Assembly (NCBI RefSeq): GCF_007673095.1
Contig: NZ_VDYZ01000002.1
Coordinates: 186,001-250,000 of the forward strand
Reading direction: 5' to 3'
DNA from: Corynebacterium glyciniphilum AJ 3170
GTDB taxonomy: Bacteria; Actinomycetota; Actinomycetes; Mycobacteriales; Mycobacteriaceae
DNA length: 64,000 nt
A program made the translations under genes and the position numbers. Shown here one piece after another: positions 33,986-41,377 of this stretch (the first letter of the stretch is position 1; each line of letters begins with the position of its first letter). The notes under the pieces were generated by a model. It saw only the letters and a program-made list of their open reading frames with translations. It ran no database searches and was not told where the DNA came from.

Positions 33986-35298
33986 GCCTGCCCGGTCAGC
34001 GTCAGCCAGATCAACACCACATTCAACGCGATGATCACCGCGCAGATGACCGCCGCCAGCACGGTCAGCGTCCGTGGGTTCACCCAACGCCCCATCACCG
34101 ACCTCCGCGAGGTCACCGCGACCAAGGGGACCAGGGCGAAAGGAATGCCGACGCTGAGGACGACCTGGCTCATCACCAGTGCCCACGTCGGTTCAACGCC
34201 CGCCCCGAGGATCACCAGGGCCGGAAGCATCGTCAGGAAACGACGCAACAGCAACGGGATACGGATCTTGAGCAGATCCCGCATCACCATGTCACCGGCG
34301 TAGCAGCCGACGGAGGTCGACGCCAGACCCGACGCCAGCAACCCCACCGCGAACATCATGCCGATCACCGGCCCCAGGGCACCCTCCACAGCAGCGTGGG
34401 CACCTTCAATGGTGTCGGTGCCGTCCACACCCCGCAGAGCCTGAGCTGCAAGGCACAGCATCGCGATGTTGACCGTCCCGGCCACCACAAGCGCGGTTCC
34501 CACGTCCCACCTGGTGGCCGCGAGGTGCCGTTTCATCCCCGCGTCCCCCTGCGGCGTGAAGCGGCGGTCACGCACCAGACCGGAGTGCAGGTACACCGCA
34601 TGCGGCATCACCGTGGCACCGAGCATGCTCGCTGCGAGAACCACGGAGTGCGTGCCCTGGAACCGGGGGACGATCCCCTCGACCATCTCGCCTACCGACA
34701 GTCCGGTGACGAACAGGCCGGACAGGAACCCGACGGTGATGACCAGCAGGAATGCCATGATCACGAACTCGAACCGTCGCTGTGTCCGACCGCCCTGCAG
34801 CACGAGCATGCCCAACGACACCACCCCGACGATCACGCCACCGAGTACCAGTGGTGTACCGAACAGGAGATTCAGGGCGATAGCGCCACCGACGACCTCG
34901 GCGACATCCGTGGCTGCCGCGATAACTTCCGCCTGGCCCCAGTAGGCCAGACGTCCGATTTTCCCCCGACGTCGCTGCGCCACGGTGCCGTGCTTCTCGC
35001 GCGCATCAAACCAGTCCGCGAGCGTGGCGGAAAGCGACCTGGACGTGACCAACCCCAGCTTCGCCGACAGGTACTGCACCACCGCCGCCATGAGGTTGGC
35101 GACGATGAGCACCCAGAGCAACAAGTAGCCGTACTCGGCTCCTGCCGACAGGTTCGCGGCCACATTCCCCGGGTCGACGTAGGCGATGGCAGCCACGAAC
35201 GCAGGCCCGAGGAGGCTGGTCAGCCGGGGTTGCTTCTGTGGCGAATCTGCTCGTGCACCCTGCTGCCCGAGATCGACATCCGCCGCATCTACCGTCAT
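33982..35298 (-). CDS. mntH: Nramp-family divalent metal (Mn2+/H+) transporter
   Basis: 438 residues, 11 predicted helices. The helix-1 metal-binding motif DPGNVAAN and the helix-6 stretch VMPHAVYLHSGL, with the Met-Pro-His signature, are intact; both are needed for Mn2+ selectivity. A hydrophilic N-terminus of about 25 residues precedes helix 1. The ribosome site AGGA lies about 10 bases before ATG 35298. A perfect inverted repeat AGTTCA-N6-TGAACT is centred 32 bases upstream of the start, likely the operator of a DtxR/MntR-type repressor. It is not part of the mycobacterial order at this place, so it is probably a lineage insertion. Confidence 0.93.
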   Translation of the reverse strand: MTVDAADVDLGQQGARADSPQKQPRLTSLLGPAFVAAIAYVDPGNVAANLSAGAEYGYLLLWVLIVANLMAAVVQYLSAKLGLVTSRSLSATLADWFDAREKHGTVAQRRRGKIGRLAYWGQAEVIAAATDVAEVVGGAIALNLLFGTPLVLGGVIVGVVSLGMLVLQGGRTQRRFEFVIMAFLLVITVGFLSGLFVTGLSVGEMVEGIVPRFQGTHSVVLAASMLGATVMPHAVYLHSGLVRDRRFTPQGDAGMKRHLAATRWDVGTALVVAGTVNIAMLCLAAQALRGVDGTDTIEGAHAAVEGALGPVIGMMFAVGLLASGLASTSVGCYAGDMVMRDLLKIRIPLLLRRFLTMLPALVILGAGVEPTWALVMSQVVLSVGIPFALVPLVAVTSRRSVMGRWVNPRTLTVLAAVICAVIIALNVVLIWLTLTGQA

Positions 35299-35320
35299 TG
35301 TTCGCCATCCTCAGACCTAA

Positions 35321-35338
35321 AGTTCAAAATAGTGAACT
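35321..35338. promoter_or_regulatory. Inverted repeat in the mntH promoter, likely metal-repressor site
   Basis: AGTTCA-AAATAG-TGAACT, perfect 6-bp arms, 18 bases long, 23-40 bases before the mntH start. Size and symmetry suit DtxR/MntR proteins. Confidence 0.6.
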
Positions 35339-35459
35339 CGATCGTAGGCTTACGCAAAAACCTGGTCAAACAAGCGCTCGTACCGACGGACGAGACCGTC
35401 CTACCTTGACGGAGCCGCCTACCTCGATCACAGCATGAGCAACACAACACCAGCCCATG

Positions 35460-35489
35460 CAAAAACCCCCGTGCCTCAGCACGGGGGTT
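35460..35489 (-). terminator. Terminator of the 33-residue peptide gene
   Basis: AACCCCCGTGC (35464-35474) pairs with GCACGGGGGTT (35479-35489). On the minus strand the stem is followed by TTTTT. Confidence 0.85.
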
Positions 35490-35506
35490 GCAGTCGCTAA
35501 TGCGAC

Positions 35507-35608
35507 TTAGGCCTCGCCGCCACCCTGCACGGAGCTGACGATGGAGTTGAAGACCTCAACGAGAGCCTCGGAAACGGTGGTGATGATGCCCTGGATGGTC
35601 TCGATCAT
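35507..35608 (-). CDS. 33-residue amphipathic peptide (MIETIQ family)
   Basis: Starts MIETIQGIITTVSEALVEV and ends SSVQGGGEA. The first 13 residues equal those of the copy at 12627, and the leader (GAAAGG, then GATCATCATG) is nearly the same, so the genes are paralogues although about 23 kb apart and on opposite strands. Hydrophobic residues again occupy one helix face; no Lys or Arg occurs. It has its own terminator at 35460-35489. Suggested roles are a channel or membrane-active peptide; neither is proven. Confidence 0.7.
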   Translation of the reverse strand: MIETIQGIITTVSEALVEVFNSIVSSVQGGGEA

Positions 35609-35790
35609 GATGATCGTCCTTTCGATGGAAGACAATAGTGAACGGCCCAGCTGTTCCAGACCGCACCGGCCAGTGTACCTACTTGTGGAAAAACACTGTT
35701 GCTGCTGAGGTAACAACGCCGCCCCGCGAGCACCGCCCCACCCCCGAACACTCGTAGCCCTCCCCGGTACATCACACCCCCGCAGCGAAA

Positions 35791-35820
35791 GAAGCTCCCG
35801 GGCCATGACCCGGGAGCTTC
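35791..35820 (-). terminator. Terminator of the 30-residue peptide gene
   Basis: GAAGCTCCCGGG (35791-35802) pairs exactly with CCCGGGAGCTTC (35809-35820) around a 6-base loop. The tail on the minus strand is TTTCG, and on the plus strand TTCTTC. Confidence 0.75.
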
Positions 35821-35837
35821 TTCTTCACTAGGGCGAC

Positions 35838-35930
35838 TTACCAGCCCTGGAGGGAACCCACGAGGGCCTGGAAGACGCCGACGATGGCACCGGCAACGGT
35901 GCCGATGATGGTCTGAATAGCCTCGATCAT
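35838..35930 (-). CDS. 30-residue amphipathic peptide (MIEAIQ variant)
   Basis: Starts MIEAIQTIIGTVAGAIVGV and ends ALVGSLQGW. The hydrophobic spacing follows the other family members, but Gly replaces several acidic residues, leaving a single Glu and a terminal Trp. The leader is GAAAGAGAGATCATCATG. It lies 229 bases upstream of the 33-residue peptide on the same strand with a terminator between, so each is its own transcript. Variation between copies at the polar face suggests different partners in a multi-subunit assembly. Confidence 0.7.
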   Translation of the reverse strand: MIEAIQTIIGTVAGAIVGVFQALVGSLQGW

Positions 35931-36325
35931 GATGATCTCTCTTTCTGAGGAGGAAGGGTGCAGCAGGTGTTTCCACTACAACTCGGAGAATACATCCCCA
36001 CCCCCTCCAAAACTATTGCCACGGTAAACATTGTTACCCCCGGGGGTATTCAGGACCAAGACAGAGTAAACGCGCACTTCAGCAGCATGCTGTTCGCCAA
36101 AGTGCGCGTTCACACCGAAAGGTTGACCCATCCAGATAGGCCGTGTGCGGAGGTCATCACTCCCCGTACAAAATGAACACTATCCCACCGGAAAGTAAAA
36201 AGGGGAGGACAATACCCCCGGGGGTACCTAACCGCAGGTCAGTCCACTTCCGGATCTTGTATTCAGAGAAGAAATAGCCCGGAGAACGCCACGTGCCACC
36301 CACGCGCAAAACCGCTGGTCAAAGC
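35931..36325. other. Gene-poor region between peptide gene and topA with paired palindromes
   Basis: 395 bases without a gene I can support. It is more AT-rich than its surroundings and holds two copies of a perfect 14-bp palindrome TACCCCCGGGGGTA (36035-36048 and 36213-36226). A compound hairpin lies between them (AACGCGCACTT, 36069-36079, with 36100-36110, plus inner CAGCA/TGCTG). The region should include the promoter of the 30-residue peptide and the 3' end of the topA transcript. Short frames such as one from ATG 36174 have no recognisable product. Confidence 0.6.
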
Positions 36326-39300
36326 TCACCTCTCCTTCGAGGTCACCTTCTTCACTGCCGCCGACGTGCCCTTCTTCACGGTCCGCTTCGTGGTCGACTT
36401 CACGGTTTTCCTGGTCGACTTCTTCGCGGACTTGCGCGTGGACTTCGCCGACTTCTTCGCCGGAGCACCACCGTCCGCAGCTTCCTTGGCGCGCCGCTCA
36501 CTGAGCAGCTCATTGCCACGGGCGTCCGTCATCGTCTCGGGCGAGTCACCGCGGCGCAGCGACGCATTCGTCGTACCGTCGGTGACGTACGGCCCGAAGC
36601 GCCCGTCCTTCACCGTCATCGGCTTGCCGGACACGTCATTGTCACCCAGCTGCTTCAACGGCGGCTTGGCCGCGGCCCGTCCCCGACGCTTCGGCTCGGC
36701 GTAGATCCGCCGTGCCTCATCCAGGGTGACCGTGAAGATCTGCTCCTCGTTCTGCAGGGACCGTGAATCCGAGCCCTTCTTCAGGTACGCGCCGTACCGA
36801 CCGTTCTGCGCCGTGATCATCTCCCCGTCCGAGGGATCGACACCCACCTCACGCGGCAGGCTCATCAGCTTCAGCGCCTCGTCCAGAGTCACGGTGGCCG
36901 GGTCCATCGACTCAAACAGGGACGCCGTCTTCGGCTTCAGCGTCTCCTGGAGGATCTCCTTGATCCGCTTCTCCTTCTTGTTCGCCGCGGTCTTCGTCTC
37001 CCGGCTCAGCGGCTTCTTGCCTTCCGCTGCACGGTCGGCGTCCTCCTGATCACGTTCGGCCTCCACGGTCTTCTCCGCTTCGGCGGTGACCCTGGCCTCC
37101 TCGTCGTCCTTGACCTGCTCGGTGACATAAGGACCGTAACGCCCCTCACGGGCCACGATCATCCGGCCGTTCTCCGGGTTGATGCCGACCTCCCGCCCAC
37201 TCTGCGGCGTGGCGAACAGCTTCTCGGCGACCTCACGTGTCAACTCGTCCGGGGTGATCGTCTCCGGCAGGTTCGCGCGCTGCACCTCGGGCTCCGTACC
37301 CTCCGGCGCACCGTCCGGGACAGGCTTCGTACGCTCCAGGTAGGGACCGTACCTGCCCACACGCACGATCACCGGGATGCCCTCGGAGTCGTCGAACAGG
37401 TGCAGGGAGTTCACCTTGCGGGCATCGATGTGTTCCAGGTTGTCCCCGACCATCGTCTTGAGACCGCCCAGGCGGGCAATGGTCTCCGCCGTGGCATCCG
37501 AGGCCTTGTCGTCGCCGAAGTAGAAGCCGCGCAGCCAGTGCGACCGGTTCTCCTCACCGCGGGCGATGCGGTCGAGCTCGTCCTCCATCGACGAGGTGAA
37601 CTCGTAGTCCACCAGCGAGCCGAAGTTCTGCTCCATCAGCCCGACCACGGCGAACGCCACCCAGCTGGGCACCAACGCCGAGCCACGGGAGACCACGTAT
37701 CCACGGGCCTTGATCGTGTTGATGATCGACGCGTACGTGGACGGACGCCCGATACCGAGCTCCTCCATCGTCTTGACCAGCGACGCCTCGGTGAAACGTG
37801 CCGGAGGGTTGGTTGAGTGACCGTCGGCGGTGACCTTCTCCGTCGACAGGCCGTCGCCCTCGGCGAGGACCGGCAGCGCCTTCTCCGCGTTGTCGGCGAC
37901 GTTGCGTCCGTCCGACAGCTGGCTGGTCTCCACATACGCCTTCAGGAAGCCCGGGAAGGTGATGGTGCGTCCATTCGCCTGGAAGTCCGTCTTCTCACCG
38001 CTGGTGGCGGTGCCCGAGACCGTCACCTTCATCGACGTTCCGCGGGCGTCCGCCATCTGGCTGGCGACGGTGCGCTGCCAGATCAGTTCGTAGAGCTTGA
38101 ACTCCTCGGTGTCGAGCTGACCCGACAGCTTCCCGGGGGTGGCGAAGGTCTCGCCGGCGGGACGGATGGCCTCGTGGGCCTCCTGCGAGTTCTTGACCTT
38201 GCGGTTGTACTGACGCGGCGCGTCGGCGACGAAGCTCGGACCGTAGAGCTCGCGCGCCTGCTGACGCGCGGCGTCGATACCGGACTTCGACAGGGTCGTC
38301 GAGTCGGTACGCATGTAGGTGATGTGGCCGTTCTCGTAGAGACGCTGCGCGATCCGCATCGTACGCTCCGAGGTGTAGTGCAGCTTACGTCCGGCCTCCT
38401 GCTGCAGCGTGGAGGTCATGAACGGCGGGTAGGGACGCCGGGTGTACGGCTTCTCCTCGACCTTCGAGACCGACATGGACACACCGGTGAGGTTCTCCGC
38501 CAGGGTCTCCGCGGCCTGCTGGTTGATCACGGTGACATTGGCCTGGGCCTTGCCGGACTTGAGCTTGCCGTCGTCGCCGAAGTCGCGCCCCTGGGCGACA
38601 CGCTTACCGTCGACGGCCACCAGCGACGCGTCGAAGGACGTCGGGTTGGCCGAACCGGAGGACTGGTCCTTCACGTCCGCAGCGTCCAGCGTGGCGGTGA
38701 GATCCCAGTACTCCGCAGCCACGAATGCCATGCGCTCGCGTTCGCGCTCCACGATCACCCTGGTGGCGACGGACTGCACCCGGCCGGCCGACAACCGGGG
38801 CATGACCTTGCGCCAGAGCACCGGGGAGACCTCGTAGCCGTAGAGACGGTCGAGGACGCGACGGGTCTCCTGCGCATCCACCAGGTCGAGGTCCAGGTCG
38901 CGGGTGTTCTCCGCAGCCTCCTTGATCGCCGCCTCGGTGATCTCGTGGAACACCATCCGGCGCACCGGCACCTTGGGCTTGAGCACCTGCAGCAGGTGCC
39001 AGGCGATGGCCTCGCCCTCACGGTCGGGGTCTGTCGCGAGATAGACTTCGTCGACCTGCTTGAGCTTGCTCTTGAGGTCGGAGACCTTCTTCTTCTTGTC
39101 GGGGCTGACGACGTACAGGGCCTCGAAGTCGTCGTCGACGTTCACGCCCAGACGGGCCCACGGTTCCTTCTTGTACTTGGCGGGCACATCGGCCGCACCG
39201 CGGGGAAGGTCACGGATGTGACCGACAGACGCGTCGACAATGTACTTGTCGCCGAGGTAGCGCTGGATCTTCTTCGCCTTTGTGGCGGACTCGACGATGA

Positions 39301-39343
39301 CGAGTTTCTTCCCGCCGCCGTTCTGGGTCTCCTGCGCTGCCAT
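36326..39343 (-). CDS. topA: DNA topoisomerase I
   Basis: 1005 residues, type IA. The N-terminal TOPRIM has KLVIVESATKAKKI and TDPDREGEAIAWH. The active-site Tyr is in GHITYMRTDSTTLS. Zinc fingers are missing; instead several repeated topo C-terminal modules occur (each with a motif like GRYGPYV) and a Lys/Ser/Thr tail of about 50 residues, as in mycobacterial TopA. It relaxes negative supercoils and is essential. The start is ATG 39343, with AAGGTGGGAG 8 bases upstream; a GTG 15 bases earlier falls within that ribosome site. The position between cyaB and csp matches the mycobacterial order. Confidence 0.96.
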   Translation of the reverse strand: MAAQETQNGGGKKLVIVESATKAKKIQRYLGDKYIVDASVGHIRDLPRGAADVPAKYKKEPWARLGVNVDDDFEALYVVSPDKKKKVSDLKSKLKQVDEVYLATDPDREGEAIAWHLLQVLKPKVPVRRMVFHEITEAAIKEAAENTRDLDLDLVDAQETRRVLDRLYGYEVSPVLWRKVMPRLSAGRVQSVATRVIVERERERMAFVAAEYWDLTATLDAADVKDQSSGSANPTSFDASLVAVDGKRVAQGRDFGDDGKLKSGKAQANVTVINQQAAETLAENLTGVSMSVSKVEEKPYTRRPYPPFMTSTLQQEAGRKLHYTSERTMRIAQRLYENGHITYMRTDSTTLSKSGIDAARQQARELYGPSFVADAPRQYNRKVKNSQEAHEAIRPAGETFATPGKLSGQLDTEEFKLYELIWQRTVASQMADARGTSMKVTVSGTATSGEKTDFQANGRTITFPGFLKAYVETSQLSDGRNVADNAEKALPVLAEGDGLSTEKVTADGHSTNPPARFTEASLVKTMEELGIGRPSTYASIINTIKARGYVVSRGSALVPSWVAFAVVGLMEQNFGSLVDYEFTSSMEDELDRIARGEENRSHWLRGFYFGDDKASDATAETIARLGGLKTMVGDNLEHIDARKVNSLHLFDDSEGIPVIVRVGRYGPYLERTKPVPDGAPEGTEPEVQRANLPETITPDELTREVAEKLFATPQSGREVGINPENGRMIVAREGRYGPYVTEQVKDDEEARVTAEAEKTVEAERDQEDADRAAEGKKPLSRETKTAANKKEKRIKEILQETLKPKTASLFESMDPATVTLDEALKLMSLPREVGVDPSDGEMITAQNGRYGAYLKKGSDSRSLQNEEQIFTVTLDEARRIYAEPKRRGRAAAKPPLKQLGDNDVSGKPMTVKDGRFGPYVTDGTTNASLRRGDSPETMTDARGNELLSERRAKEAADGGAPAKKSAKSTRKSAKKSTRKTVKSTTKRTVKKGTSAAVKKVTSKER

Positions 39344-39502
39344 CGGTGTTGCTCCCACCTTCTCCTGTCGTTCCCGTGGCCCCGTGTGTTCAACCTTTCC
39401 TATGTGCCCAGTTGAATCACAAGGGGGGTTCGAGGTGAGACCCTACACGCCGCGAGCGCAACTCCGCGGAAACGCCGTCCCCACGGGGGGTTTCAGGCCG
39501 GT

Positions 39503-40132
39503 TCAGGCGTCAGCCACGGTGAACCGGGCGCGACGGTGCACCGGGTTCTCGAGTTCGTCCAGGGCGGCGCGGGCGAAGGTGCCGGTCGTGACGCTGCCAC
39601 CGGCCGGGTGATCCTCGCCGAGGACATACGATTCGGCGGGCGCGCCCGGGGTGATCTCCGGGGCCGGAGCCAGCATCGTCCAGTCCAGGGAACCGGGGGC
39701 AGCACGGTAGAGATCGAGCACCTCGGCGAAAGACCGGGCTTCGACGGCGTACGCCTCGGGGAAATCCGGGGTGTCGACGAGCATGGTGCCGTCCTCAGTC
39801 AGGGTCGCCCCTGCCCCACCCACGACGAAGACACGGACGTCCCGGTCCGCCAGAGCGGGGATCGGTGCGGCATGAGCGTCGATGACGGGCTGGACGGAGC
39901 TGCCGTCCCGCGGTCCTGGCACAGAGATGACGACGATGTCGGCCTCCTGCGCCTTGGAAACCACGTCGGCGGTGTCCTGGAGAGTGCCTGTCACATAGGT
40001 GACACCCTCAATCTGATTGTCCGGGTTCTCACGGCGTGAGACACCGGTGACCCGGTGACCACGGGAGACTGCTTCGCGGGTGATGTCGCTGCCGACCATG
40101 CCGGTCGTTCCGTAAACGGTGATGTTAGCCAT
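39503..40132 (-). CDS. NAD(P)-binding Rossmann-fold protein (NmrA/YwnB-like)
   Basis: 209 residues. The dinucleotide motif ITVYGTTGMVGSDITREAV is at the N-terminus. An atypical short-chain-dehydrogenase layout follows, with VFVVGGAGATLTEDG and LDWTMLAPAPEITPG, as in NAD(P)H-binding epimerase/reductase-like proteins of 205-215 residues. No Ser-Tyr-Lys triad is visible, so it may sense or reduce flavin/quinone compounds rather than act as a dehydrogenase. It is divergent from the HxlR regulator; this pairing is common and points to regulation by redox or electrophile stress. Confidence 0.85.
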   Translation of the reverse strand: MANITVYGTTGMVGSDITREAVSRGHRVTGVSRRENPDNQIEGVTYVTGTLQDTADVVSKAQEADIVVISVPGPRDGSSVQPVIDAHAAPIPALADRDVRVFVVGGAGATLTEDGTMLVDTPDFPEAYAVEARSFAEVLDLYRAAPGSLDWTMLAPAPEITPGAPAESYVLGEDHPAGGSVTTGTFARAALDELENPVHRRARFTVADA

Positions 40133-40206
40133 GTCCGGAAGAATAAGCTGGATACTTCCATTTGTAAAGTGGATTCCTCGAATAGCGTAGTGGTAGAGTC
40201 CCCCAC

Positions 40207-40581
40207 ATGACGGACACCCCCTGGAACCCTGCCGCGCGCGACTGCCCCAGCCGCGACCTGTTCACCACCCTCGGCGACCGGTGGAACATGTTGATCCTGC
40301 TCTCCCTGGAACAGGGCCCCCTGCGTAACGGTGAGATCCAGTCGGCGGTGGACGGCATCTCCGTACGGGTCCTGTCCCAACGCCTGACTGTTCTGGCGGC
40401 GGACGGACTGATCACCCGCACCGCCTTCCCCGAAATCCCCCCGCGGGTGGTCTACGAACTCACGGATCTCGGCCGGTCCGCCCTACCCCCTGTCCACGCA
40501 TTGTTCGAGTGGACGGTCGCGCACATGTCGGACGTGGTGGAGCACCGCAGGGCAGACGAGGTCGACATTCGCACCCCATAA
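40207..40581 (+). CDS. HxlR-family transcriptional regulator
   Basis: 124 residues. The pattern CPSRDLFTTLGDRWNMLILLSLEQGPLRNGEIQSAVDGISVRVLSQRLTVLAADGLI is the HxlR winged helix, with the conserved Cys near the N-terminus that in several relatives senses quinones or aldehydes. The wing is PEIPPRVVYELTDLG. A partly symmetric element (ACTTCCATTT..AAAGTGGATT, about 40155-40177) lies in the 74-base divergent gap and is a candidate operator. It probably controls the NAD(P)-binding gene and itself. Confidence 0.9.
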   Translation: MTDTPWNPAARDCPSRDLFTTLGDRWNMLILLSLEQGPLRNGEIQSAVDGISVRVLSQRLTVLAADGLITRTAFPEIPPRVVYELTDLGRSALPPVHALFEWTVAHMSDVVEHRRADEVDIRTP

Positions 40582-40691
40582 GGCCGGGATACACCCGAAA
40601 CCCCAGGTCATATTTCAAGAAGTAGCTTAACGGGTGCGAAAACCCGCCACGCGCCCCAGCACGGGCGGCAACAGCCCCCTCACATACGACA

Positions 40692-40737
40692 ACGCCGCCC
40701 GGTGCCCGCGGAGTACTCCGCGAACGCCGGGCGGCGT
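40692..40737. terminator. Composite hairpin between convergent hxlR-type and csp genes
   Basis: The outer stem ACGCCGCCCGG/CCGGGCGGCGT (40692-40702 with 40727-40737) encloses the 16-bp palindrome CGCGGAGTACTCCGCG (40707-40722). The plus-strand tail is CGGTCTTTC. It probably acts as a terminator for both flanking genes. Confidence 0.6.
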
Positions 40738-40799
40738 CGGTCTTTCACTGCATGGTCCTGGGGGTATCACCCCCGGACCAGCGGGTTCAGCCGCAGCTC

Positions 40800-41003
40800 T
40801 TAGAGAGCGGTGACAGCCTGAGCCTGGGGGCCCTTGGCGCCGTCGCCGATCTCGAACTCGACCTGCTGGTTCTCCTCGAGGGTACGGAAGCCGTTGCCCT
40901 GGATCTCGGAGTAGTGGACGAAGACGTCAGCGCCACCATCGTTCGGTGCGATGAAGCCGTAGCCCTTTTCAGCGTTGAACCACTTGACGGTTCCCTGTGC
41001 CAT
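40800..41003 (-). CDS. Cold shock protein (CspA family)
   Basis: 67 residues, the usual length. It has both RNA-binding motifs, KGYGFI and VFVHYSEI, on the five-stranded beta-barrel, and starts [14 protein letters not shown]. It binds single-stranded RNA and works as an RNA chaperone in the cytoplasm. The long upstream region (over 80 bases to a TAGCAT -10 candidate) suggests a structured leader, as is common for csp genes. The order topA-csp-helicase matches mycobacteria. Confidence 0.95.
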   Translation of the reverse strand: MAQGTVKWFNAEKGYGFIAPNDGGADVFVHYSEIQGNGFRTLEENQQVEFEIGDGAKGPQAQAVTAL

Positions 41004-41377
41004 GTTCTTTCCCTTACTTACTTCTCGGTGATCGGTGCCCCGCCAACTTTTCGCGAGGCCACCGGGCCGATGCTAGAACCACCGATAAAGGTTGGTCCGT
41101 CCGCATGCAAACAACTCCCGCGAACGTTTTACCTACTGACTGCGGGTCTAACCGGTGATACAGCGAGCAAAGCGACGCACAGAAACTGTGACCGCCCACC
41201 AGTGTTCCACGTTTCGCGCCGCAGCACCATACCAGCGGCGGTATTTTCTCCCCCGAAATGCCGGATTCGCAGGCCGGCCACAGGTTCCGGTTATACCCGT
41301 CAGCGAACAAACCTCCGGTGACCTGCACATATATGTCGTGGAAGGTCTCCGGCGGGGTCAAGCTTAGACTGTTCACC
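41004..41377. other. Divergent intergenic region of csp and the helicase gene
   Basis: 374 bases. The part next to csp should be its leader and promoter. The TAGACT hexamer at 41365-41370 serves the helicase gene. I see no other gene or RNA in it. Confidence 0.6.
41365..41370 (+). promoter_or_regulatory. -10 element of the helicase gene (leaderless)
   Basis: TAGACT, 7 bases before ATG 41378; no ribosome site. Confidence 0.5.

Noticed and set aside
35958..36176. 72-residue plus-strand frame next to topA
   Set aside because: No ribosome site, no recognisable sequence, and it runs across the palindrome and hairpin region.
37817..39415. 532-residue plus-strand frame
   Set aside because: Antisense of topA with Val/Leu/Gly/His-rich composition typical of GC-rich shadow frames.
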